DNA from: RPQJ01 sp963793005
GTDB lineage: Bacteria > Pseudomonadota > Gammaproteobacteria > Steroidobacterales > Steroidobacteraceae
DNA length: 64,000 nt
Direction: 5' to 3'
NCBI GenBank assembly: GCA_963793005.1
Contig: CAWBYP010000004.1
Coordinates: 1-64,000, forward strand
The notes beneath the pieces were generated by a model that was given only the letters and a program-made list of their open reading frames with translations, was not told where the DNA came from and made no database searches. This document shows positions 1 through 8,506 of this stretch, one piece after another. The translations under genes and the position numbers were made by a program. The number at the start of each line of letters is the position of its first letter. Positions within the stretch are counted from its first letter, which is position 1.

Positions 1-271
1 AATCAGGAAATAGTCCCCACACCACGGTACTCAGCAGTACCCTGACCCCATACTTCTCCGCATCCTCCAAGAGCATATTCCCAATTTCAAATCCCCTTAT
101 CCCCGCAAGGTGCTCCTCAGAACCGAAAAACCTGTGTATCTGCTTGAACAGTTGACCACCTGCTGTTCTGTTTTCATCGATGAGCGTAACATCCGCCCCA
201 TTCTTCGCAGCCTCTATCGCAGCACACAGCCCCGCTGGTCCAGCTCCTATGACGGCAACCTCTGTTTTCAT
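1..271 (-). CDS. FAD/NAD(P)-binding oxidoreductase, HcnB/sarcosine-oxidase type, 3' part missing
   Basis: This is the first 90 codons of a flavin-dependent oxidoreductase that runs off the left edge. The translation starts MKTEVAVIGAGPAGLCAAIE, a dinucleotide-binding fold with the GxGPAG motif and the acidic residue after the second strand (TLIDEN). The GGQLFKQIH stretch is typical of HcnB, opine-oxidase and sarcosine-oxidase alpha-like subunits. The ATG overlaps the stop of the upstream [2Fe-2S] gene by one base (TGATG), so the two are translationally coupled. With the DadA-like gene further upstream it would form a three-part amine or amino-acid dehydrogenase. The substrate is not visible. 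A reduced-B12 or betaine-degradation role is inferred from the methyltransferase neighbours. Confidence 0.8.
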   Translation of the reverse strand, partial: MKTEVAVIGAGPAGLCAAIEAAKNGADVTLIDENRTAGGQLFKQIHRFFGSEEHLAGIRGFEIGNMLLEDAEKYGVRVLLSTVVWGLFPD

Positions 272-598
272 CAGCCACCCCTTCCACCATGCCACACACC
301 GAGACCCTTCTGAGTATTAATTACCATGTTATCCTCCACCGGTGTGACGCATGTTCTCACGTTCGGCCTTCCGTTTACCTCCATAACACAGTCGGTACAT
401 CTGCCAATTGCACAGAATATTCCTCTTGGCTCTTTCTTCTTGGAGGTATAGCGAAAAGTAGAGAAGTTTATCCGACGCTATGAGCGCAGCGGAAATCATT
501 TCTCCCTCATAGGCTTTTATCTTCTTCCCATCCACTACCAGCGTGATCTCTTTTATTTTTTTCAAATCTCCCAGTATCGGATGTTTTTCTATCCTCAT
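271..598 (-). CDS. [2Fe-2S]-binding subunit of an FAD oxidoreductase (HcnA-like), one frame break
   Basis: This is a small ferredoxin-like subunit of about 108 residues. It begins MRIEKHPILGDLKK with a beta-grasp strand pair (ITLVVDGKKIKAYEGE). The frame breaks near base 474. In the next frame a cluster-binding segment follows (GIFCAIGRCTDCVMEVNG, then RTCVTPVEDNMVI), with cysteines spaced as in HcnA and sarcosine-oxidase alpha N-termini. The stop overlaps the ATG of the FAD gene downstream. The start lies 37 bases after the stop of the DadA-like gene, so all three are probably one transcript. The break sits in otherwise conserved sequence, so a base-call error is more likely than a real pseudogene. 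Confidence 0.75.
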
Positions 599-634
599 CC
601 TAAGCTCCTTGCGTCAGAAAATCGTGACAAACCG

Positions 635-1809
635 TCAGATCGTACGGTTGAGGCCATTAATTTTCGGTTTTCCGATAAACCTTCCAGGGTCCATCCTTTC
701 GATCGGGAAGGAAGCTTGCCATCGCATAAGTACTCCGAAGCTATCTTGCCGGAAACTGCGGCCCAGGACATACCTGCTGCGTATCCTGCAACGATAAAAA
801 GGCCCTTCATTCCCGGCATGGGACCTATGGACGGCATACCATCGGGAGTGAAACCCATGGTTCCTACCCACGATCTGATAACCGCAACTTCGCTTAAACT
901 CGGAAAAATGCCTGATACATATGACATCACCCTGAGCACCTCTTCCGGGTATATCCGTTCATCGAAATAATCGTAATTCCGGAGACCGCGGAGGTCCGGG
1001 ACCTCCGAGATTGTAATTGCCGCTCAGGGTCTGCGTTGCTCCGTACGCAGAATTCCCGTAACAGAGCATTTCAAAAGACTGGGGGGGTAGTTCAGGCAGC
1101 CGCTCAGTTACCATCGCAAGTTCACGACCGGAATCACCTCTATTCCATCGGTAATAAGTGAGGCCCATCCGTTCGTCGCGTTGATTACATACTCAGCTTC
1201 GATGATACCATCAGGCACCCGCACGCCTTGGACTTCATTGTTTTGTACGATTATCTCTTCGACTTTCGTATGTGTAAGGGCTCTGCGTCGAGCTTTCGAG
1301 CCTCCAGTGCCTGTGCACGTGCAAGGAAGAAGGGATTGAGGTTCCCATCAGAAGGTCTCAGTCGCGAGCCATAAATCATATCCGGATTCAAATTAGGCAT
1401 GACTTCGAGGGTTTCCTTCTTATCCAAAAGCTCTATCTCGTCATCATTCAAGATCTCTGTATTTCGATTAGCTTTTTGAGATCTTCAAACTCCTTTTCAT
1501 CTATCGCAATATCGAGGCAGCCTACCTGACGGAATTCGAAAATCTATTTCAAAGGTTTTTGTATACTCCTTCATGATTTCCGTATTTGCACGGGTAAAGA
1601 GCAGTCTGTATTCAGTCTTTTCAATATTTAAAAACCTCCCGTAACAATGGACCACCATACCACCGCACCTTCCAGTCGCACCGGAAGCTATGTTTCGCAT
1701 CTCACAGAGAACGACCCTCTTCCTCTCGAGGCGAGGTGATATGCAGGGCGGTACCCACCGCTCCACCGCCAATCACAACAACATCAGCTTCCTTGATTAT
1801 CTTGGTCAT
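635..1809 (-). CDS. DadA-family FAD-dependent amine/amino-acid oxidoreductase, several frame breaks
   Basis: The extent fits about 390 codons, the usual length for DadA/sarcosine-oxidase-beta/HcnC proteins. The start MTKIIKEADVVVIGGG has the FAD GxGxxG motif. CEMRNIASGATGRCGG is the conserved segment after the first beta-alpha-beta unit. The C-terminus carries GFTPDGMPSIGPMPG and AAGMSWAAVSGKIASEY, diagnostic of the family. At least four frame changes (near 1750, 1500, 1250-950 and 730) break the gene, but recognisable family sequence resumes after each. It would oxidise an N-methylated or simple amino acid and pass electrons to the [2Fe-2S] and FAD partners downstream. Sarcosine or dimethylglycine is an attractive but unproven substrate next to an MttB homologue. 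Confidence 0.75.
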
Positions 1810-1926
1810 GTATGTACCTCTTTATCGCATTTGAATATTCCATTGAGCATATCATGCAATAAGGAATATCCATGACAAACCGAACTCAACTCCCCAAACA
1901 GATACGAAAAATGATTAAAACTGTTG

Positions 1927-3382
1927 TTATTTGTTCTGAGCTCTCTCGACGACGGCATCTATCTTCTTCTGTGCATCCGGGGGCAGCGGCAGCGGCTTGT
2001 GCTCCTCCAGTATCCTCTTAGCCTTCTCCCGCGCTTCTCCACCATCCCCTTCCTCCCCTTCTGCTCATACACCTCATACCGCCCACGGTCCGCCCACTCC
2101 CGGTACCCAGTGCTCCCCCCTCTCCATTCCTTCGTGTGCCGCTGCGTACGAAACTCTTCCCACTGTGCGCCACCTTCCCTATGACCTCCATGCTGCTCGA
2201 AACCGCCTCAACCGAGAAATCTATCCCCCCAAGTACCCGCCTCACATACCCGTACAGCTCATCGTCGATCACTATCCCCTCAAGAGACGTCGTAAGTACA
2301 CTGTTTATGGTGCCTGCAGAAGAGTAGATCAAGTTGTAACCCGCCAGAGCGGTTGTTATCATGGTGGCCGCCTTTTCAAGACCGCTCTGAATATCATTGC
2401 TCTTCGAATCCGTCGTCCCAGATACCCCGCAGCTCGGTATGTCGTAATACCGACACAGCTGCGCACTGTATATGTAGTACAAACACCGCTCAGGACACCC
2501 CTCACTCACATCTCCCGTGCGCATGTCCATCACCGTCGGCGCATGCGTGTACAGCACCGGCGCCCCCGCCCTCACCAGCTGCGCCAATACGACCCCAAAC
2601 AACACCTCCGCATTCTGCTGCACCAACAACCCCCCCAGCGTCACAGGCGCCGTAGCCCCCGATATCGGATCCGTCTCCACCAGCACCGGTAACCCCAACT
2701 TCGCACACTCAATCAGTACCTCACAGCTCGTGTCCCCATAGATAAGCGGACTCTTGAAACAGCACACAAAACTCACCAGATTCCGCCTGGAATACCTCCT
2801 CCCTGCTCCCCACCGCAGCTTCCAGTATGTCCACATGATCCCGCACCTCCCGGGCACTCTCCGCCTGGTTGATCAGATGCTTGCCCGTGTTTCGTACCAT
2901 CCCCTCGAATGCTTTTATATAGAGTCCATTTTTTGGTAAATCCGCAGGGGTTATTGGATTCTGGCACGACTCGAGGTTTTCAAGTGCATCCTGTACACGC
3001 ACCATCTCTTCGAGATCCTTGAACGTACCGGACCTGTGCTCACCGGTTTCAAGGTCAATGACATTGATGCAGTTGCCGCTTCCGGTCGTATGAACGTCGT
3101 TACCACCGACGATGATGTCGGTCGAGTGGTCCCTCCCACCAAGCACAAAACGACTCGGCGCAAGCCTCAATGCCCTCCCCACTACATGCTCCGGTACCCG
3201 TACAATACCCGCCTCGCCGTCCACCTCACAGCCTGCTTCCCTCAGCAGCTTCAGGTGCAGGCTCATAGCCATACCTGTACCCCCACCGTCTCCAGAAGAT
3301 TCAGGCTCTGATGATGCCACTGGCGTATCTCTTCCTGGGTGAGATACTCCAAATGCCGCCCTCTCCCGAAATAGTGTGCCAT
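1927..3382 (-). CDS. MttB-superfamily corrinoid-dependent methyltransferase (non-pyrrolysine type), frame-broken
   Basis: About 485 codons, the normal size of trimethylamine/betaine methyltransferase (MttB) family proteins. The start MAHYFGRGRHLEYLTQEEI is preceded by a strong ribosome site (GGGGAGGAGG) 16 bases after the corrinoid gene stop. Family segments include VRVPEHVVGRALRLAPSRF, HTTGSGNCINVIDLETGE and VLVETDPISGATAPVTLGG. The C-terminus ends in a Lys/Glu-rich helix. Breaks lie near 3270, 2760 and 2160. I see no in-frame TAG in the intact middle part, so this looks like a pyrrolysine-free homologue, a group that includes glycine betaine, proline betaine and carnitine methyltransferases. 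The substrate cannot be told. It should pass a methyl group to the adjacent corrinoid protein. Confidence 0.85.
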
Positions 3383-3398
3383 AGCTGCCTCCTCCCCT

Positions 3399-4047
3399 CT
3401 ATCTGGTCAGTTTTTTAACCAGTTGAACAGCCAGCTCCGCATTCGCGCCATACCCGTCAGCACCTATTTCCTCAGCCCACTGTTCCGAAACAGGCGCCCC
3501 GCCCACAATGATTCGAACACCTTCACGAAGACCTTCTTTTTCCACAGCCTCGATGACTTCTTTCGTTCCCTCATCGTTGTTGAGAGAAGTGCTGATAAAC
3601 CAATGATCTGTGGTTTGTCTTCTCTGATCTTATCGACGAAGGTCTTTACAGGGACATTCACCCCTAAATCAAGAACAAAAAATCCATTCAACTCGAGCAT
3701 CGTGCCCACTATGGATTTGCCTATGTCATGGATGTCGCCGTACACCGTTGCCAAGTAATACACTTCCCAGACTCTTTTTCTCCAACTTCATCTTTTTGAG
3801 TTCCGGTTCGACGATTTTCATTCCCTCTTTCATTGCCTCCACGGCCATCATGAGATCCGGTAAAAACAGCTCTCCTGTACCGAACTATTTCTCCAACTAC
3901 ACGTATTCCAGCCGAAAGTCCATCATCGACAATGACAAGCGGTTCTACTCCCGATTCCAGGGCCTCTTTGGTGGAAGCGATGCAGCCTTCATTATCTCCA
4001 TCCTGAACGGATCTACTTATCCTGTTTAGCACTTCAGAATCTGACAT
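3399..4047 (-). CDS. Corrinoid (B12-binding) methyl carrier protein, MtbC/MtaC family, frame-broken
   Basis: About 216 codons, matching the family. The N-terminal helical cap domain (ISRSVQDGDNEGCIASTKEA, then EPLVIVDDGLSAGIRVVGE) is followed by the cobalamin-binding Rossmann domain with YGDIHDIGKSIVGTML. That is the DxHxxG motif whose histidine ligates cobalt. The end reads GAPVSEQWAEEIGADGYGAN, the usual C-terminal loop. Breaks lie near 3890-3760 and 3570. The ATG follows an AAAAGGAGC ribosome site, and a sigma-70 promoter with a palindromic operator lies just upstream. It is the methyl acceptor for the downstream MttB homologue. No reactivating ferredoxin (RamA) or methyl-corrinoid:folate transferase is visible in the window. 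Confidence 0.88.
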
Positions 4048-4148
4048 GCTCGAGCTCCTTTTCTATCGAGGATATATGGCTTGATGATTTCGAAATATTG
4101 ATAAGCTTACCAAAAATATTTCGTGTCTCCCTGTTTTATCTTAAATAA

Positions 4149-4164
4149 ATGGTAACGTTGCCAA
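4149..4164. promoter_or_regulatory. LacI-type palindromic operator upstream of the corrinoid gene
   Basis: The sequence ATGGTAACGTTGCCAA is a 16-bp inverted repeat around a central AACGTT, with two mismatched pairs. This is the form of LacI/GalR-family operators (central CpG). It starts immediately downstream of the -10 box of the predicted promoter, so a bound repressor would block initiation. No LacI-family gene is in the window. The assignment is inferred from form and position only. Confidence 0.45.
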
Positions 4165-4193
4165 TTTTAGATCAATAATGTACTTTTTGTCAA
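4164..4193 (-). promoter_or_regulatory. Sigma-70 promoter for the corrinoid protein-methyltransferase genes
   Basis: On the minus strand TTGACA (4193-4188) is a perfect -35 box. An 18-base spacer and TAAAAT (4169-4164), five of six matches to the -10 consensus, follow it. It lies between the amidohydrolase stop and the corrinoid gene start in an AT-rich stretch. A canonical bacterial promoter argues that this low-GC segment is bacterial rather than archaeal. Confidence 0.6.
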
Positions 4194-4218
4194 TCGGAAA
4201 TTTACAATTTCTCCATAA

Positions 4219-5181
4219 CTACCCAAACAATTCCACTGCGTTAGATCCGAGGATTCCTTTCATATCCTCATCGGTGATTTCCGGGTATCCCATCTGCCTG
4301 AGCGGATCCGGCAACTGCATGTCCCTCAATGAACGAACTACCCTGTGCAAAACCACCCAAGGTGAATCACCGGGGGCTGCGTCCATCCATGCGGAAGCAA
4401 GAGGCCAGTCACTTCCAAACAGAACACGGTTTAATATGCCGGCTCGCTTGGCCCTTCCTAAGAACTGCATGTGCATCTCCGGCCAAAAACCGTATAGGTC
4501 ACCGTAAAGCGCGATGTCCAGATACACATTGTGATGCAGTGCAGCGATCGATACAGCTTCATCGACCCACGGTATGCCCGCATGGGCTATTATTATTTTC
4601 AACTCTGGTTTGAAGCGAAAAGCAACTTCCTCGAGATAGATCGGTTGAGCTAACTTGGATCCGGAAAGCTGAATCCCTGAGGAACAGTACCGGAATCGTT
4701 CTTTTCATTTCCTGCTGAAGTTTTATTACCTCTTCGTAGAATGGGAAAATCTTGTGATCATTGGGATAGAATCCTGTTGGTGGATAGAGTTTGAATCCAT
4801 GCACCCCAAGTTCCAGCACGCATCTACGAGTCTCATTCAGAGCAATATCACGCCTTGGATCAATGCATGCGAAGGGAATTATCCTTCCCCGCGGATCCTT
4901 CTGCGCCTGCTTAACGACCCAGTTGTTCAGCTCTTCAATGGTGACTTCCATTGGAAATACGTTCACGAGGTCCAACGCAAAAACACACATGAAATAGGCG
5001 TCGCCAAGCTCCGATTCAGCTGCGTCCAGTGCCTCAATGAGTTTCTCTGAGGTTGCCTCAAGTATAGGTTCCACCCCAGAAACGCGTTTTTGAACCACTT
5101 TTCCTAAGCCTCATGATTCAGATATCGCTTTCGTCCAATGGTTCTGCACCAGAGATGTCCGTGCACGTCAAAAATCTTCAT
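4219..5181 (-). CDS. Amidohydrolase family 2 metal-dependent hydrolase/decarboxylase, frame-broken
   Basis: About 320 codons of a TIM-barrel amidohydrolase (COG2159 type, which includes gamma-resorcylate decarboxylase-like enzymes). The start MKIFDVHGHLWC gives the HxH metal motif. IIPFACIDPRRD, HGFKLYPPTGFYPND and LFGSDWPLASAW carry the conserved lysine strand and the C-terminal metal aspartate. IIIAHAGIPWVDEA holds the metal histidine. Breaks lie near 5105 and 4620. An ATG at 5193 is an alternative start, but neither candidate has a clear ribosome site, and the low-GC segment ends just upstream. The gene is upstream of and co-oriented with the methyltransferase genes but has its own spacer. 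Its substrate is unknown. Confidence 0.8.
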
Positions 5182-5201
5182 GTTGGCACTCATTGGTGAG
5201 T

Positions 5202-5528
5202 TTAAAAAATATTTCCCGGCGATGGTTGCACCGCCGGGTGCGAAATCACTAGTTTCCGCTGTAGCGTTACAACCGTGATGCCATGAACAGTCGACCGACT
5301 TCGGACTAGCGATAGCCGGCCTACGATACGATCGTTGATGCGAGCCTGGATGAATACAGGTTCAAGATGATGCCGCGACCCGAACGCTTCCCACCAACTC
5401 TTCTGCCAAGCCAAACCGAGAAATAATGCGTCCGCTCCTGAAGCACTTAATCCAGCACTCCATGAATCCGGCGCCGAGAAATACTTTTCAGGCGCAACAA
5501 CGCTCACTTGAATACAATCTCCGCTCAT
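5202..5528 (-). pseudogene. GNAT-type (CelD/Acetyltransf_6-like) acetyltransferase, 3' part lost at the segment join
   Basis: About 90 recognisable codons. The stretch ALFLGLAWQKSWWEAFG, then the FIQARINDRIVGRLSLVRS strand, matches the N-terminus of CelD/BcsL-like GNAT proteins, common in exopolysaccharide loci. These are normally around 350 residues. Here the frame ends after PSPGNIF at the change to low-GC sequence. The start at 5528 overlaps the stop of the upstream deacetylase (ATGA), so the gene belonged to the same operon. The missing three-quarters of the gene mark the join as a real or assembly breakpoint. The family call is moderate because only the N-terminus remains. Confidence 0.6.
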
Positions 5529-6550
5529 CGTCCCACCCACTCGAATAAATGCGACAGTCCCGACATCGCGTTCTGCAGATCCTTCACTTTTTCCGACGAG
5601 CTTATTCGGGGTAGCGAAAACACTGTGATTCGTCTCCCGACATCCGGTACCGCCGCAGCCGACGAAACGTATCCCGCCTCGGATGCCGCCCGCATCGTTT
5701 CCTCGCTAAAATCGCAAGCCCGACCATGCGGATACGAGAAGTGCCTCACCTCCATGCCGAGTTCTGTTTCGAGCCTGCTCTTGGAACGCGCGGCCTCCTC
5801 TCGCTGAACAGCCTCGGATTCCCGAGCCAGAGGAATGTGCGCACCTGCCTGCGATGCTATGCATACTCCGCGTTTTGCTGCGTCCCTAATCTGCTCCCAA
5901 CTCATTGGTTGGTAATCTGCGGTTGGTCGCTCCGGGATTCGAACCTCTAAAGCTTCCTCAAGATTCCGCATCGTATGCTTCCGTCGTTCGTCATTCATCT
6001 CGAGGAGCCTGTCTGCCACGGAGTTCCATGCAAATCGTCGCTGCTGGAGGCTACGAACCGGCCAGCGGCTCGACCCTCCAAGACTCAATTGCAAACACCG
6101 CGTCTCGCGGATCATCCAGAGCAGGCGATCCGGCCACAGCCAAGATCGCCCGTCAAATCTGTTCGGCACATACAACGTGACTGGAAGAGAACGTGTTTGG
6201 AACTCCTGTAACGCGATTTGGTAGAAGTCTTCATAGGCATCATCGACTGTCAACACTACAGACTTCGGACCAAGAGGAGCCGCCTCGCCCTGAACTATTC
6301 GGCTTACCGCTTCATCGAGTGAAATAGCACGGTAATTTCGCTGGATATAATCGAGTGTTTCCTTAAGTGAAGCCAGCGATGTGCTACGCCAACCAGGGTG
6401 CGGAGAAAACCGATGAAACATTAGGATCCGAGGAATAGAGCCGGTTAGACGTTCCGCGACGCGGCGCCCTCCCAGATCGCCAACGGAACACATCGCTGCC
6501 TCGCGTGCAGCGCTCCATCGTCCCTCCCGATTGGAACTTGCGTTCGTCAT
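5525..6550 (-). CDS. Polysaccharide deacetylase family protein (NodB fold)
   Basis: About 341 residues, frame intact. The NodB homology region begins with RILMFHRFSPHP. The metal motif appears as VLTVDDAYEDFY (TFDDG equivalent), followed by IASQAGAHIPLA (the HxxxH-like segment, with H retained but the S/THxxxH form altered) and HFSYPHGRACDFS. It would remove N-acetyl groups from an exopolysaccharide or its lipid-linked precursor. I place the start at the internal ATG at 6550 because it overlaps the stop of the upstream glycosyltransferase (ATGA). The in-frame ATG at 6604 would extend back into that gene. It is the penultimate gene before the segment join. It differs from the XrtA-type DUF3473 deacetylase at 14 kb. 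Confidence 0.85.
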   Translation of the reverse strand: MTNASSNREGRWSAAREAAMCSVGDLGGRRVAERLTGSIPRILMFHRFSPHPGWRSTSLASLKETLDYIQRNYRAISLDEAVSRIVQGEAAPLGPKSVVLTVDDAYEDFYQIALQEFQTRSLPVTLYVPNRFDGRSWLWPDRLLWMIRETRCLQLSLGGSSRWPVRSLQQRRFAWNSVADRLLEMNDERRKHTMRNLEEALEVRIPERPTADYQPMSWEQIRDAAKRGVCIASQAGAHIPLARESEAVQREEAARSKSRLETELGMEVRHFSYPHGRACDFSEETMRAASEAGYVSSAAAVPDVGRRITVFSLPRISSSEKVKDLQNAMSGLSHLFEWVGR

Positions 6551-7444
6551 TCGGGGGGTCGCCTCGTCAGCAGCGATCGCAACATTGCCCGATACACTCG
6601 CCAATACCTCGCGTCATGCGCCCATGCCCGCGCGTAGTCCTGCCACGCGCGACGCCGCCCGCGTCCCGCCCACAGGTACGTGTCGCCTCTCCCAACGTAC
6701 GTGTGCGCCCATGCTCTCTCAATGTCTGCTCGCTGCAAGTCTTCACCGTGCTGTTTCAGGAACGCTTGCATGATGCTCAGGCCTGCTGCATACCGTTCAA
6801 ACACTTTGCGCGACATTTGGCCCTCCCAGACACGGTACTTCCCGACGACGCGCTCGACAAAATCGAACTCGCAGTGCACCGAGAGCCTTAACCACAGGTT
6901 GTAGTCGATACCCATGTCAAGCCGTGGGTCGAATGCTCCGTGGCGTTCTAGCAGCGTCCGGCGTACGACGGCAGACGCAAACGGCACGAAGTTCTCAATC
7001 AGAAGATCCGCGGTAACCGTGCCACGGCGCGGCGGGACTGGCTCCCACGGCAGGGACTGCCCGCGCGAGTGGATTCTGGCGAGAAATCCATAGACGACAC
7101 CAACGTCCGGTCGGCCCTCGAACAGAGGAAGTTGCTGTTCAAGCTTGTCCAACAGCCACACATCATCGGCATCCAGAAACGCAACGAATTGTCCCCGCGA
7201 CAATTGAATACCTTTGTTCTTAGCTTCGCATTGACCTGTGTTCGCCTGTTGGATGAAACGAACCCGCGTATCGGATAAATAGGGCTGCACTGCCGCTGCC
7301 GACTGGTCCGTCGACCCGTCGTCGATGATGATCAGTTCAAGATCACGAAAAGACTGCCCGAGCGCCGATTCCACAGCGTGCGGCAGGAACCGCGCTGAGA
7401 CTGTAGGTCGCCATGACAACGCTAACCGTGGGACTGCCGATCAC
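6547..7444 (-). CDS. Family 2 glycosyltransferase, one frame break near the start
   Basis: A GT-A glycosyltransferase of about 298 residues. The GTG start at 7444 overlaps the upstream stop (GTGA) and reads VIGSPTVSVVMATY before a break near 7400. The next frame continues with ARFLPHAVESALGQSFRDLE, IIIDDGSTDQSA and the DxD-type FVAFLDADDVWLLDKLE. GAFDPRLDMGIDYNLWLRL is the acceptor-side segment. No membrane segments are apparent, so it is probably a cytoplasmic enzyme adding one sugar to the lipid-linked repeat unit. The donor sugar cannot be told. The break sits between two conserved motifs, which suggests a base-call error. Confidence 0.85.
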
Positions 7445-8479
7445 AAAGCAGCCTCGCACGTGTCCAGGAACTGCCGCAGGCTTGCTGCCCATCCTTGCCA
7501 GGACTTGGCGTACCGCTCGCCCACCGCACCAACGTTTTGTCGACAAGCCTGCAGGCGGACATCGAGATCAATAAGAACGTCCTGAAGAGCCGCTTTCGTG
7601 GGCGTGATGAATATTGCAGCGCCGTCGAACAGGCGCCGAGCTGCGGGACTATCGCTTAGGATACTCGGTGCACGTGCTGCTACAGCCTCATAAGCACCGC
7701 AGACGAGGCAGTCCGGCATCTTTGTGAGGTCCACCACGGCGTCGACAGAACACAGCAACCGCCAGTACTCATCCTCAGGCAGGAAACCCGTGAAGCGAAC
7801 GTTGCGCGGTGAGGCAGCCCGCACGGCTGGGTCCAGACGATCCGACGGCCCAGTGAGGTGGAAAGTCACGTCGGGTGGCGCCGAGCATGCTGCCGCCAGC
7901 ACGTCCTCGACCGGCTCATCCGGGGCGTAGGTGAGTATCACCGCGAGATGCAGGCCAACCCCAAGACTCAGCGGCTCGACCGAGCCCGCTTCAGGCAACG
8001 GGTCAGGAAGCACGATCGGCCGGCCGCCACTTCTCCGCACGACGGTAGCGAACTCGTCATTCGTTACAATGACCGCGGTCGCCAGCCTCATGATGGCCGG
8101 GCAAGGCGCCGTACAGCCCAACGGTCGTTGATGAACGGGCGAACGGCCTCGATGCGCATCCACAATCACCCAGCGGGCGTGACAGCGGCCCACCGTGACG
8201 GCATAAGCGGCCAACACGAACGACGGACTCTGCGCGATGACCCAGGCTGGCTCCGTTCTGCGCAGGAGCGCGCTGCGTCTGCAAACGAGCGTAGATCCCA
8301 TATCTCGCCACGCCTTTCTTCGACGTCCGATTCACGGCCACGGGAATCCCCGTGTCGCATGCCGATCTGCAGGTCCGCTGATGCCGTTGCCACGTAACGA
8401 ACATACCGCTTCCAGGCCGCACGCCATTCATCGCAGTTCCGCCGCACCCGGACATCCGCGGTGCCAGAAGAAACAGCAT
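7441..8479 (-). CDS. Family 4-like (GT-B) glycosyltransferase, frame-broken N-terminus
   Basis: The intact C-terminal 280 residues show a GT-B fold: AIMRLATAVIVTNDEFA, then RPIVLPDPLPEAG, LAVILTYAPDEPVEDVLAA, NVRFTGFLPEDEYWRLLCS and a nucleotide-sugar segment around CLVCGAYEAVAARAPSILSD. The upstream part is in other frames: MFVTWQRHQRT and GIPVAVNRTSKKGVARYG, both typical of this family's N-terminus. Breaks lie near 8300 and 8120-8250. The start is uncertain: 8479 is the first ATG and 8404 is the more family-like one. The gene lies between the amidotransferase and a family 2 glycosyltransferase, with overlapping or short junctions. Donor and acceptor are unknown. Confidence 0.7.
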
Positions 8480-8506
8480 AAGAGGCTGAAGACAATTTTC
8501 GAGTTA

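Noticed and set aside
1927..3382. A pyrrolysine-containing trimethylamine methyltransferase
   Set aside because: Interruptions of the frame are shifts rather than an in-frame TAG, and no pyl genes are visible.
1..5200. An archaeal origin for the low-GC segment, suggested by AGA/AGG/ATA codons
   Set aside because: A perfect bacterial -35 box with a good -10 box and strong Shine-Dalgarno sites favour a bacterial source. The lineage stays open.
5215..5237. CCCGGCG...CGCCGGG hairpin at the segment join as a terminator or attachment site
   Set aside because: It lies inside the remaining frame of the GNAT-type gene and has no second copy in the window. The AT-rich tail after it belongs to the other segment.
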